A stretch of DNA of 64,000 bases from Sporothrix humicola (taxonomy: Eukaryota; Ascomycota; Sordariomycetes; Ophiostomatales; Ophiostomataceae), in contig WNYE01000122.1 of assembly GCA_021396245.1 (NCBI GenBank), forward strand, positions 1 to 64,000. Reading direction: 5' to 3'. Both the position numbers and the translations under genes were made by a program. A model generated the notes under the pieces. The model was not told where the DNA came from. It was given only the letters and a program-made list of their open reading frames with translations, and did no database searches. Positions within the stretch are counted from its first letter, which is position 1; each line of letters opens with the position of its first letter. This document shows positions 11,322 through 21,349 of this stretch, piece after piece.

Positions 11322-11552
11322 TCTTGCAGAGTTTACGGTCGGCCTCCTTGGGTCGAGGCCGTGACGAGTGGGATGAAGAGAATAAACTTCAGAAGCGAAG
11401 TTTATGTGAGTGGAAGAAAAGGAACACCGACGGAAACGGTGCCTTGTGAAAAAGTGGTGGTGATTGCGGTTGCAAAGGTTGCAAAAGTTGCGGTTGATGA
11501 AGAAGAGAAGGAAAGAAAGAGAGACGAGGCGAAAGAGGGGGCGACGGTTGGA

Positions 11553-11560
11553 GATTTATA
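11553..11560 (-). promoter_or_regulatory. Possible TATA box of bZIP gene
   Basis: TATAAATC on the minus strand lies about 230 bases before the ATG at 11321. Distance and sequence suit a core promoter, but this rests on the motif only. Confidence 0.35.
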
Positions 11561-12961
11561 ACTGAGATCAGTGGGCAGGAACGAGACAGGGCCAGTAAGG
11601 GACAAAAAGGGAAAGAGACCATAAAAGTGGACCACAGGGAAAGAACGTTTGGGTCAATTCCCTGTCTTGCCTTCCTAGGTTGACCGTTCCCATTCGCTCT
11701 TTCCCTTCTTTCGTCTATCTTTCTCTTCTCCTTGTCCTTGCGTCGTTCTTTCCTTTCTTCTTCTCTTCCTTCCTCGTCTGACCCGTGTCGCTAGACCTAA
11801 TCAGGTCGTTTGGAGCGCTCTCATACTTGGGGGATTGACGTCGGAAACTGATTGTCTGGGGCCGCAAACCCGCTTTGCCTTCGGCCTTATTTTGGTGGCT
11901 TTGGGACAGTAATACAGCGGTCTTTCAGAATTTTGCATTTGGCAGAGTTTGGGCAGGGTTTGCGCTGGTTTTTGGCGGCTTCTTTGTCTTAATCGCACAC
12001 CCCCCGAGCCAAGCCTCCTTGAGTCACCCAAAGTGCAGGTACAAGTACAGGTACTTCTGTCGGTCTGGCCGTCCAAGCGTCCTTATCAGCGCCTTATCGG
12101 GCTGATGCTCTCTGCTGTGTAAGTGATCGACACAATTGACCTCCCAAAAGAGATCGGCTTGTTGCATCTGGGGTCCCATCAGCCACGACAGAACTTAAAT
12201 CCAACGTTGACTTTTTGTCTCTGGCATTGTTTCGTGTTGCACAAGTTTGATAAGAAAAGGGCAGTGCAATTGAAGAGTTTTCGATCACTAGATGGACCGT
12301 GAAAACGAGAGGGAAAAGAACAGAGGAAAGACAGAAAAAGAAAATAAGGAGACAAAAATACAAAGAAAGAAAACATCTAAAAAAATATCGACGCTATTGC
12401 ACACAGCTTGGACGAGCCACTGTTGGTTTGCATCGTGATACTAAATATCAATTTGATTCTGCGTCCTTATGAATTAAGATACATTGTTGAGAATGAGAAT
12501 CAGGGCATATACAATTTAAAAAAAAAAAAAAAAAAATCATACCAAGTGTAAACGACAAGTGATATGAGAGGTTCTTCGTAACTGGAGAATATCACCGCGT
12601 GTACGGCAGCATACAAAAAGTATCAACTGGAGAGCCGGCTTATTACCTCTGTTTGGCACAGTACGCTGAGATTCCTCGCACATCGGCGTGACTTAGCACG
12701 TGCCATTTCACTGATATTTTCGCCTAATTTTGGTAGTCGACGGATAACTTACTCCTAGCACCTACCAAGTCGCGCCACAGAACCTTAATTCAAACACCCC
12801 CATAATTCCACCCGTTTCCCCGCGTTTTCCAGTGTGCCCCAGCGTCTGTTGGTCCTCAGCTGGCCCGATTCTTCGACTGTGTTGACATTGACATAAATCA
12901 TGGGCAGTCGCTGGATTTTGATTTGGAAAACCACAACAATTCGACTACACCAGTCTCAATC
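11561..12961. other. Divergent promoter region, bZIP / Zn2Cys6 genes
   Basis: No coding frame is supported. A CT-rich block at 11690-11780 belongs to the bZIP upstream side. An A homopolymer of about 18 lies at 12519-12537. A GCACGTGC palindrome is near 12697. The AT-rich part from 12400 to 12960 probably holds the promoter of the Zn2Cys6 gene. Confidence 0.5.
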
Positions 12962-15377
12962 ATGTTATCACCCACTCGTAGGCGTCCTCCACCTGCTTCG
13001 GCCAACCGAAGCCGATCTGGGTGTTTAAACTGCCGCAGGCGAAGAAAGAAGTGTACGACGTAATATCCACCTACAAAGCAGCGTTCTGATTTCTGACATT
13101 TTTGAAGGCGACGAACGGAAGCCGTCTTGCAGCAGATGCCAACGACAAAGTGATAGCTGCCAATGGCAGCCCGATTTTACGTTTCGCCTGAGCGGAGTTG
13201 ACGCACGGCATCATTTGATGCCACAGTCTCACTTAAACTCCCGAAAGGGGTCATCTCCTGCGGGCTTCAAGGTTTGTTTGCGGATGGTTACTGTGGTTTT
13301 ATGAAATAATTTATGAAATACTAACCATCAGATCGTGGATGTCACATTTGGTCCAGAGGGCGTAAAGAAGACGCGGCGACAATTTGTCCAGGCAGACTCA
13401 AACAGCGACCACGACCACGACCATGATGAGAACAGGGCGAGTGCGGAGACGCATTCAGAACTTGGGTATGATACAGCAGAAGATCTCCCCTTGGACGCAG
13501 AAACGCTGCCGCTTCCTTTGTGGCCACACCATGGACACCATGACCGGCCTCAACAAAGATCCTCAGCCCGTGAGCAGCAATCGCCCTCCGTGGGCGACGA
13601 TGAAATGGAAGACGAACCTTGCGTTTCCGCCCAGTTTGGGTCTCTCATGGCCCAGAGCCAGTCCATTCCCAGCAATCCCAGCAATCATGAGAACAATGAC
13701 AATCGGGATAGCACGGCCTCGGGGCCGAGCGCGTCGTTTTCCATCGCCGTCAATCAACATACATTTCCGGAGTGGTCGAGGAATGCGGCAACACCTAGAT
13801 CTGCATCTGGATCTGGATCTGGATCTCTGCCTCTGCCTGAGGGGGGCAGTCCGGCGAGTCTCGATCTCGCGGTTCTCGATTATCTCGCGTCCAACCCCCT
13901 CAACCTGGACCTTCTCGCAGCCAATCCGTGGTCCGAGCCAGCAATGGCATCAGCGAACCTAGAAGGAGACGGGGCAATACGCGGCTATCCATCTCCTACT
14001 CCTGGTCTTCCATCTGCTGCTGGAAGCTCTCCCGATTTTTACGAAGCGAACTACCACGACGCTGCGTATCAAGAGCTCCACTCGCACCTGCACAACCAAA
14101 TGATGCAAACAGCGCGAAGCCGGGCCCGGACACGACAAGGGACACCGGAGCCAGAGGCGGCGCTTCAGGGCACGGTTGTCCAGAGCTGGCAAGCAAGCTG
14201 GCAAGCAAACTTGCCCATCACACAAGAGCGGTCCATCCAGCTCTGGCAGAACTACCTCGACGAGATCTGCCCGTGGCTCGACATGTTTGACAACGCCAAC
14301 CACTGGCGCACGACGGTGGCGCCCATGGCGCAGCGGGTCGAGTGTCTGCACTATGCGCTGCTGGCGCTCTCGGCACGGCAGCAGGAGCGCATGCAGGAGC
14401 GGGCGCACCCGGGCAAGCCGCACACCGAGAGCCTGGTGCTCTACCAAGAGGCGATCCGGCTGATTGCGGCGCAGCTGCCGACGTTATGCACCGAGGTGAT
14501 TGCGGCCTGCGTGCTGCTCTCGGTGCTCGAGATGATGTGCTCGTCGCCGCGCGCGTGGGGCAAGCACCTGGACGGCTGCGCCATTTTGTTGGAGGCGGCC
14601 GGCATCAACGGGGTTGTGGGCGGCGTGCGGGAGGCGCTGTTCTGGACGTTTGCGCGCATGGACGTCTACCGGGCTTTCATTGATGACACGGTCACCACGT
14701 TGCCGACCAACCGCTGGTTTTTGTCGGCCGACTCCATGTCCGCGGCCGTGCGGCTCTTCAAGGACAAGCCCGGCAGCGACAGCTATGCCAACTACGTGGT
14801 GTTTCTCTGCGCCGGCGTGGTGAACATTTTGTCCAACATGCGATATCGATATTCAGGCCCTACGTCAGGCGACCGCAACGCGTACGCGACGTTTGTCTCG
14901 CGCTGGAAGGCCATGTACGACCTCCACGAGGGATGGTATAACGACCGGCCCGAAGAGATGCGCCCGCTGATGTGCGTGCCGCCGTCGAAGATGAAGAAGA
15001 GTTCAGCCTCGACCTCGGCCTTTAGCACGATTCTGTACAGCACGTCGGTCGGCATCAGCAGCAACCAAATGTACCACGCGTCCATGATCCTGCTGCTGCG
15101 CGACAAACCAAAGGAGATCACCCTACCGAAATCGCACAAGTCGATGCTGTGGCACGCCCGGCAGATTTGTGGCATCTCGCTGTCGAACAGCGATCACGGG
15201 GCGCTGGTCAACGCCCTGCAGCCGATCTGGATCGCCGGCCGACTCATGTCGCACCATTCCGAGCACAAGGCCATCCTGGACATCTTTGCGCACCTCGAAG
15301 AGCAGACGGGCTGGGCAACGTCTTGGCGTGCAAAGGATCTCAAGGAATTTTGGGGCGTGTGTGACGAGGATTCATGA
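12962..15377 (+). CDS. Zn2Cys6 transcription factor with fungal-specific (PF11951-like) domain
   Basis: This is a binuclear-zinc-cluster regulator of 766 aa. It was rebuilt as three exons, 12962-13052, 13108-13271 and 13332-15377, with introns of 55 nt (GTACGA..AAG) and 60 nt (GTTTGT..CTAAC..CAG). The first intron splits the codon of the third cluster cysteine. Splicing gives all six zinc ligands: C21, C24, C31, C38, C41, C48 (CLNCRRRRKKCDERKPSC, then SRCQRQSDSC). A disordered Ser/Asp/His-rich stretch follows. The C-terminal half (from about 388) has the W-x-x-Y-L-x-E-I-C-P-W-L-D helix and following helices typical of the 'fungal-specific transcription factor 2' region. It lies beside the ALDH, MFS, dehydratase and ADH genes and may regulate them; that is inference from position. 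Target genes cannot be read from sequence. Confidence 0.92.
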
Positions 15378-15435
15378 AAAGCTATCTTAATGCCATCTTA
15401 TATGAACTTTTCTGTAATTTTACAAATCATTAAAC

Positions 15436-15464
15436 AATTTGTACCATTTGTACCATTTGTACAG
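15436..15464 (+). repeat. Three 9-bp units downstream of Zn2Cys6 gene
   Basis: Three head-to-tail copies of ATTTGTACC lie about 60 bases after the stop codon, inside the 3' region. The rest of the 320-base gap to the next gene (15378-15696) holds nothing else that I can identify. Confidence 0.8.
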
Positions 15465-15696
15465 TTTCTGTTACTCGGCGAGACATGTCAAAGGCTGAAC
15501 AATTTATTGCATCTTTTCTATGAGCTAATAAAGTTTCCTTACTGTAACCACACTCTGGAATTCCAACTCTCGTCGGGGACGGAGCGGCCCTCTTTCCTTC
15601 TTTCCTTACAAGGGAGTATTCATGCTTTACGAATATGTGGTTAGCTGGAGACTCTCAAACAAAGTGCAAGGTGATGACAGGTGACATGGCGACGAC

Positions 15697-17328
15697 TTAC
15701 TTGATCTGGATGGTCTTGGTTTGGAGGTATTCGCGGAGACCTTCGAGGCCGCCCTCGCGGCCGTAGCCAGACTGCTTGACGCCGCCAAAAGGCGTGTCCG
15801 GGGCAGGGAAGTACCAGTCGTTGATGGCGATTGTGCCGGCCTCGATCTCCTTGGTGACGCGGAGTGCGCGGCTGATGGAGTTTGTGTAGACGCAGGCCGA
15901 CAAGCCAAAGATGGTGTCGTTGGCCAGCGCAATGGCCTCCTCTTCCGTCGTAAAGGTCTGCACGGTGACCACGGGGCCAAAGACTTCTTCCTGCACGAGG
16001 CGCGAGTCCTTGGCGATATTCTTAAAAATGGTGGGCTCGACAAACAGGCCGACGTCGCCGCGTCGCACGCCGCCGGTGACCAGCTCGCCGTCGCGCTTGC
16101 CCACATCGAGGAACGCCATCACCCTGTCGAACTGCGCTCGGTCGGCAAGCGGGCCGACCTTTGTGTTTTTGTTAGAAGGATCGCCAATCGCACCGTTCTT
16201 GCTTGCAGCCTCGAACGATGCTTTCAACAGGCCGATGAACCGGTCGGCAATGCTCTCCTGGACGAAGACGCGCGAGGCCATCTATCTCTTGGTTAGATTG
16301 GAGTCTGTAGGGTCTGTAGAGACAAGAGAAAGAGAGTGAACGCACCGTGCATATTTGGCCAGTGTTTGTGAGGATTCCGTCAACCGACCTCGCAACAGCA
16401 AGCTCAATGTCCGCGTCATCAAACACGACGGACGGCGATTTGCCGCCGAGCTCCAGCGACACGCGCTTCAGGTTGCTCCGGGCGGCGTACTCCTGGATCT
16501 TGCGGCCCGTCGCGGTGCCGCCCGTGAAGCCGATCTGGCGGATCTCCATGTGCGAGGCCAGCAGCTGGCCCGTTTTGGCGCCGCCGTTGACAATGTTGAT
16601 CGTGCCGGGCGGAAAGCACGCCTTGATCAGCGGTCCCAAGGCAAGGGACCCGAGCGGCGCCTTCTCCGACGGCTTGAAGACGAACGTATTTCCGGCCGCC
16701 AGAGCGGGCTAACCCTTGTAGTCAGTGGAAGGTAGGAATGTACACTGCGCCGGGGATTGACTCACCGCCGCTTTCCAAGCGAAAAGAATGGCCGAGACGT
16801 TCCAGGCACCGATGCCCGCACAGACGCCAATGGGCTCTTTCTGGATGATCTTGTAGGGGCCGGCCGACGTCGGGTATGCGGTCTCGCCGAGAATCTTGTC
16901 GGCCAGGCCCGCGTAGTACGTAAAGAGGTCGGCGCCCTGCTTGTAGCCGCCGCTCTGCGTGGCAATCGCGGACCCCATCGCGCGCGTCTCCAAGAGGCCC
17001 AGCGCGTCCGCCTGCTCGCGCATCAGGTCCGCAAACTTGAACATGGCGCGCGCCCGGTCGGTCGGATCCATCTTGCCCCAGGTGGTCTTGAAGGCCGTCT
17101 GTGCGGCGGCCACGGCGGCATCGACGTCGGCCTCGCCGGCCGCGTGGATCTGGTCGGATACAAGAGCGCCATTTGCCGGATCGTAGACAGACAGAACCTC
17201 TCCGGATTTTGCCTCCACGAACTAAGGGAGTTTAGTAGGTCAATAGCAGGTTGCCAACGAGGAATGACGGACAGAAGGACAGAACTTACCTCATTGTTGA
17301 TAAACAGCCGAGTCTCAAAGGGAGCCAT
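15697..17328 (-). CDS. NAD(P)+-dependent aldehyde dehydrogenase
   Basis: This oxidises an aldehyde to its acid. The 480-aa protein has the family's usual length and was rebuilt from four exons on the minus strand: 17328-17290, 17221-16766, 16708-16346 and 16281-15697. All three introns are GT..AG, of 68, 57 and 64 nt. Catalytic residues are present: Asn154 in GAWN, Glu251 in LELGGKSP and the nucleophile Cys285 in GQICT. The cofactor-binding GFTGGTATG segment is at 225-232. There is no targeting peptide, so it is probably cytosolic. Its start codon faces that of the MFS transporter across an 855-bp shared promoter. The substrate is not deducible; an aldehyde or semialdehyde from sugar or alcohol oxidation would fit the neighbours. 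Confidence 0.93.
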
Positions 17329-18183
17329 TGCGATTATGATTATGATGATGATAATAGTATAATCGTGCACAAAGAGTATACACCTGATAAAAGATGAAAG
17401 ATAATAAAAAATAAAAAATAAAACTTGTAAGTATATTATATGAAAGACAGAGGACTGAGACGGAGCAGAGCTTGACAAAGTTCAGTTGGCGCGTAAAACG
17501 AAATGTGACAGCCTCCCCTGATCCTCGCTGGCATTCTCTCCCAGGACCTTTATTTTCTACCTCCAGCCCAAACCCGACGTGTTGATTGATCTGGAGGTGA
17601 ACAGGAGTTAGACGAAAGTGACTTACTTAATTGACTTACACGAAGGTTGGCAATGTATCTGGTCTAGCGTGCAGTTGGACTACCCACACAAGCGTCAAGG
17701 GGGAAGGCGCTCTAAATTTCCTTTTTAGGTAATTTTTAATTGCCCCTTTTGTTTACTTTGCCGCCCACGAGAAAGGAAGCCTGGCATAGCACTCCGGACC
17801 GACACTAGCGCCACGCTGTTCTAGGCGAGCTGGACTGATTGCGGAGCCCCGGTGAGCGGAGTATGGCCCTTCTGAACGATGTTCGCTTGCCGTTGCGACA
17901 TCCGACCTGTGCCTTGACCCATGTCGTAGCGATCATTCCCCAGACTACTTCCCCAGATTATTCCCCGGATTATATCCCAAGATATCCGGGGAGGGCCATG
18001 GTGGAAGCAAAAGTATTTACACTCCATGGTCTCTGCCATCTTTCAGCCGCTCGAGAGTGCCCATTTCTCGACTCTTACGAATTACAAAGTCGGCGAGGCC
18101 ACACTGTCAAATTCAAAATTCATAGCAATACGCCGATAACTTCAAATCACATCACAACCTTTGAGCAGCCACCAGCACCAGCC
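17329..18183. other. Shared divergent promoter of ALDH and MFS genes
   Basis: No separate gene is supported. The plus-strand frame of the transporter stays open back to an ATG at 17863, but the sequence before 18184 does not look like transporter. The region contains the phased CCCC repeats and palindrome listed separately. Confidence 0.55.
17936..17991. promoter_or_regulatory. Phased TTCCCC repeats and CCCCGGAT-N13-ATCCGGGG palindrome
   Basis: TTCCCC or ATCCC starts recur at 17936, 17949, 17961 and 17974, spaced 12-13 bases, each followed by an A/G-GAT/ACT-like tail. A perfect inverted repeat pairs CCCCGGAT (17963-17970) with ATCCGGGG (17984-17991). CGG triplets in inverted orientation are the usual contact of Zn2Cys6 dimers, so this is a candidate operator serving both divergent genes. 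Binding is not shown. Confidence 0.5.
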
Positions 18184-19821
18184 ATGGCCATCAAACTTCG
18201 CGGCCGGGCGCTGTACCGACTGATGAAAATCGTCAGCGGCCTGTCCTTTTGCATGTACGGCTACGACGCCGGCGTGATTGGCGGCATGCTCCTGCACAAG
18301 CCGTTCCAAGAGGCCATGGGCAATCCCACGGGTGTCTGGATCTACCCCATGATTGTGGCGTCGTACGACCTCGCGGCCTTTGTCACGTCCATTGTGATTG
18401 CATCCTTCACGATGAAGATCGGCCGCCGCGGCACCATCATCATGGGCAACGTCGTGGCCGTCTTTGGCGCCATCCTCCAAGCGAGCGCCTACAGCGTCGC
18501 GCAGATGATTGTCGGGCGGCTGCTGACGGGCTTCGCCATCGGGTCCATCTCGAGCTCGGTGCCGACCTATCTGAACGAGTGCGGCAGCAAAGCCCACGAC
18601 CGCGGCCCGGCCAACGCGATCAACGCCATGTTTCTGATGGGCGGCATTCCCGTCGCCTACTGGATCGACTACGGCTTCGTCCACTGGGACGCACAGGCCA
18701 GCTGGCGCATCCCCGTGATTCTGCAGTGCTGCTTTGCCATCCCGGCCGGCCTGACCATGTTTTTCCTGCCCGACACGCCGCGGTGGTACTACGCCCGCAA
18801 CAAGATCGACGAGGGCGACGCGGCGCTGAGCCAGCTGTACGACGAAGCGCTCGACTCGCCGGCCGTGCAGGACACCAAGCGGCACATCCTGGCCGCCATT
18901 GAGATGGAGCTCGAGGCGAACTCGAGCATCCACTGGCGCCAGTTCCTCACGCTCGGCATCGTCGACACGACAAAGCTCAAGATTGTCCGGCGGCTGGTCA
19001 TCTGCTTCTGGCTTCCCATGCTCGGCGAGTGGATGGGCATCAGCCTCCTGGCCTACTTTGCGCCCGTTATTCTCAGCGGCATTGGCACGTCCGCAGGGAC
19101 CGTGAGCGTCATCTCGGGCGTCCTCAGCACGTGCATGTTCCTCGGAACCATTCCGCTTTATTGGTAGGCAGGATGAAACAAAATAAAGTCTGCAATCTTT
19201 TCAGTTTACTGATACACTCTCTGAAAACAGGACCATTGAGAAACACGGCCGCAGAGCGACCATGCTCTACAGCGCCGTCGCGTCGTCGGTGCTCTACGTC
19301 ATCTTTATTGTTCTGGTGGCCGTCGGCGGCCAAAACGAGCAGTGGGCCTCGGTCGTGCTGCTGTTCCTGATTGTCCTCATCCTGTCGTACGGCTGGCAGG
19401 CGAACAAGTTTGTCTACAGCAGCGAGATCGCCCCGCTCGAGTACCGCCATCTCGGCGGCGCCTTTTTCTCCAGCGGCGAATGGCTCATGGTTTTCATTAC
19501 CGTCTTTGCGGCACCCATCGGCCTGGACAGCTGCGGCTGGTCCTTTTGGTTCTTCATCCTGGCCGGCAACATTGCCGCGGCCGTGTTTGTCTGGCTGCTT
19601 TGTCCGGAGACGGCCGGCAAGACACTCGAGCAGGGTAAGTCTAAACTGGCACACAGTATAAGAGAGACCATCAAGCTAATCAAAAAGTCGACTATCTGTT
19701 TATCGGCAGCGGCTTTGCAGGACTGCGCAGAGAAGGGGCGCAGACTGTCGATCCGAGCGAGAAGCAGTTGGGGCATGAACACGTTGAGGGGCTCGAGGGG
19801 CAGGAAAAAGCTGGCGAATGA
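18184..19821 (+). CDS. MFS sugar-type transporter
   Basis: This is a plasma-membrane permease of the sugar porter family, rebuilt from three exons: 18184-19163, 19231-19634 and 19688-19821. The 67-nt and 53-nt introns have normal GT..AG ends. The 505-aa product has about twelve hydrophobic segments. It carries a GYDAGVIGGM segment after TM1 (sugar porters have GYD.GV.GG), a GRRG loop, GRLLTGFAIGSISSSVPTYLNE (consensus GR...G.G.G......Y..E), PDTPRWY between the halves, and PETAGKTLEQVDYLF at the end. Correct splicing of the last intron restores that C-terminal signature. ATG 18184 starts the family-like sequence. The most likely cargo is a monosaccharide or sugar acid, but it cannot be read from the sequence. 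It is divergent from the aldehyde dehydrogenase gene. Confidence 0.93.
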
Positions 19822-20758
19822 TCTTGATCTCTTATGGGCGGCATGGCGATGATCAAAGACAGCTAGGATAACGGGTAGTCTGATACACTTGGCTCTGAAC
19901 CCAAGTGGTATGGAAAGCCGGACATGGAGTTGTTGTAAATTGGGGTTCACCTCGTGAGCACCCTGGCCAATACATTCCCATTTCTCCTACGAATCATGCT
20001 TTTTTGCTATTTTATCTTGATTTGCTCAAATCTGTCCGTTCAAGATGCTGCACTGCACTATGTATGCATGCTTGAAAAAAAGGCTGCGGAAGCATATCCT
20101 CTCGAGCTCCGTGCTCGGTCCCTCTATCGTACTCAAAGAGGCATGGGTCTGTTCCAGGGCAACACGATGATAAAACACTAACCTCACTACAAGTCTCTGA
20201 AAGAAATAAATGATGCAGTTCCCCTGTTCTCTTGTTCTCTTGTTTTGTGTGTTTCGATTCGGTTTCCTCCTTTTTGTTTCTGCAAAGGAACTCAATGCGG
20301 CAGGGAGAAGTGCAAGGATAGCGGATGCTATGCGCATTTTTTTAGTCCGCGACAAAACAAAAATGCGCACGGTGAGGCCCTGGCACACTGGGGCACAGCC
20401 ATCACGCCCCGGGCTGAGTGCGTTTCAGGTCCAAGTTTCCTTTTTTTTCTTCTTTTCTTCTCAACCCTTTCCCAGCTCGGATCATGGAGATCCCGCAGTG
20501 GATCTGATCTCTGGAGCGGCAGATCAACAGATCAACAGATCAACGACTTTCATACTTATATGTCGGCACCTGCTGTCTTCATCTCCAGAAAAAAATATAG
20601 CAGTCGTCTCCAACCATCTCTTTGTACATAGCTCAACTCTCTCCCATACTTTTATCCTTTTGTATTTTTCTTTCTACATTTCATCCATCTTCATACAATC
20701 CAACAAATCTACACAACCAAAAAAAAAAAAAAATCCTTTTCTATCACCGCGGTTCACA
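19822..20758. other. Upstream region of small secreted repeat protein
   Basis: No coding frame is supported; the frame of the following gene happens to be open back to 20210. A possible TATA element (TTATATG) is near 20568. A leader rich in C and T and ending in an A run (20719-20732) precedes the start codon. Confidence 0.5.
20520..20543 (+). repeat. Three 8-bp CAGATCAA units
   Basis: Three perfect head-to-tail copies of CAGATCAA lie about 30 bases before a TATA-like element and about 220 bases before the start codon of the Kex2-type precursor gene. They could be a factor-binding array or simple slippage. Confidence 0.75.
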
Positions 20759-21154
20759 ATGACTCCCCTTGGCCGACTGTCGATTCTGCTGGGGCTTGCC
20801 GTTGTGGCGTCTGCCGCCAGCCTGCCCGGACATCGTGCGGCAAATCTTCCGGCGACGGGCGTCCAGGCCGAGAAGCGTGACCTGGCGGGAGATCTCACCG
20901 GCCTGCTCGACTCTGTTGTGCCGACCGAAGTGGCATCACAGCTCGGCGACTTGGGCGATCTAGGTGACCTAGGCGACCTTGGCGATCTCGGCGACCTGCT
21001 GGGTGGCCTCGCAAAGGAGAAAAAGAAAAAGCGCGACGTGGCAGCGGATGCGGCCAGCCTGCTCGACGGAGCGCTGCCGACGGAGGTTTCGTCGGTTCTC
21101 GATGGTCTTCTCGGCGGTCTAGAGAAGAAGCGTGAGGAATCTCGTGAGAATTAG
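20759..21154 (+). CDS. Small secreted protein with Kex2 sites and two related peptide units
   Basis: The 131-aa product starts with a signal peptide (1-20, ending near A-S-A-A). KR at 39-40, KKKKR at 88-92 and KKR at 123-125 are Kex2-type sites. They bound two clearly related units, residues 41 to about 85 and 93-122. Both begin D-(L/V)-A-x-D, continue LLD then PTEV-x-S, and end in LLGGL. Unit 1 carries an insertion of six Gly-Asp-Leu triplets (63-80). The Leu codons of these triplets are varied (ttg, cta, ctt, ctc, ctg), so the repeat is kept at protein level rather than being recent slippage. There are no cysteines. Known KEP (Kex2-processed repeat) precursors include mating pheromones, repellent-like peptides and dikaritin cores. 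No UstYa-like gene is in the window. Function is unknown. ATG 20759 follows an A-rich leader. Confidence 0.85.
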   Translation: MTPLGRLSILLGLAVVASAASLPGHRAANLPATGVQAEKRDLAGDLTGLLDSVVPTEVASQLGDLGDLGDLGDLGDLGDLLGGLAKEKKKKRDVAADAASLLDGALPTEVSSVLDGLLGGLEKKREESREN

Positions 21155-21349
21155 GGTGTTTTCTATTTTGCGCATATACACAAGAAACCGGGAATGCTGT
21201 CTATGCTCCAGATGTACTACAACAGATATGGATGGGTGGAAAGAATAAATAAATTTGAATCCTACGATTCTAGACGTTGAGACTAAGCACATTACTAATT
21301 CTGATCCTTGACCGATGAATACACCGCCGTGGACCTTTCCGACGCCGTG

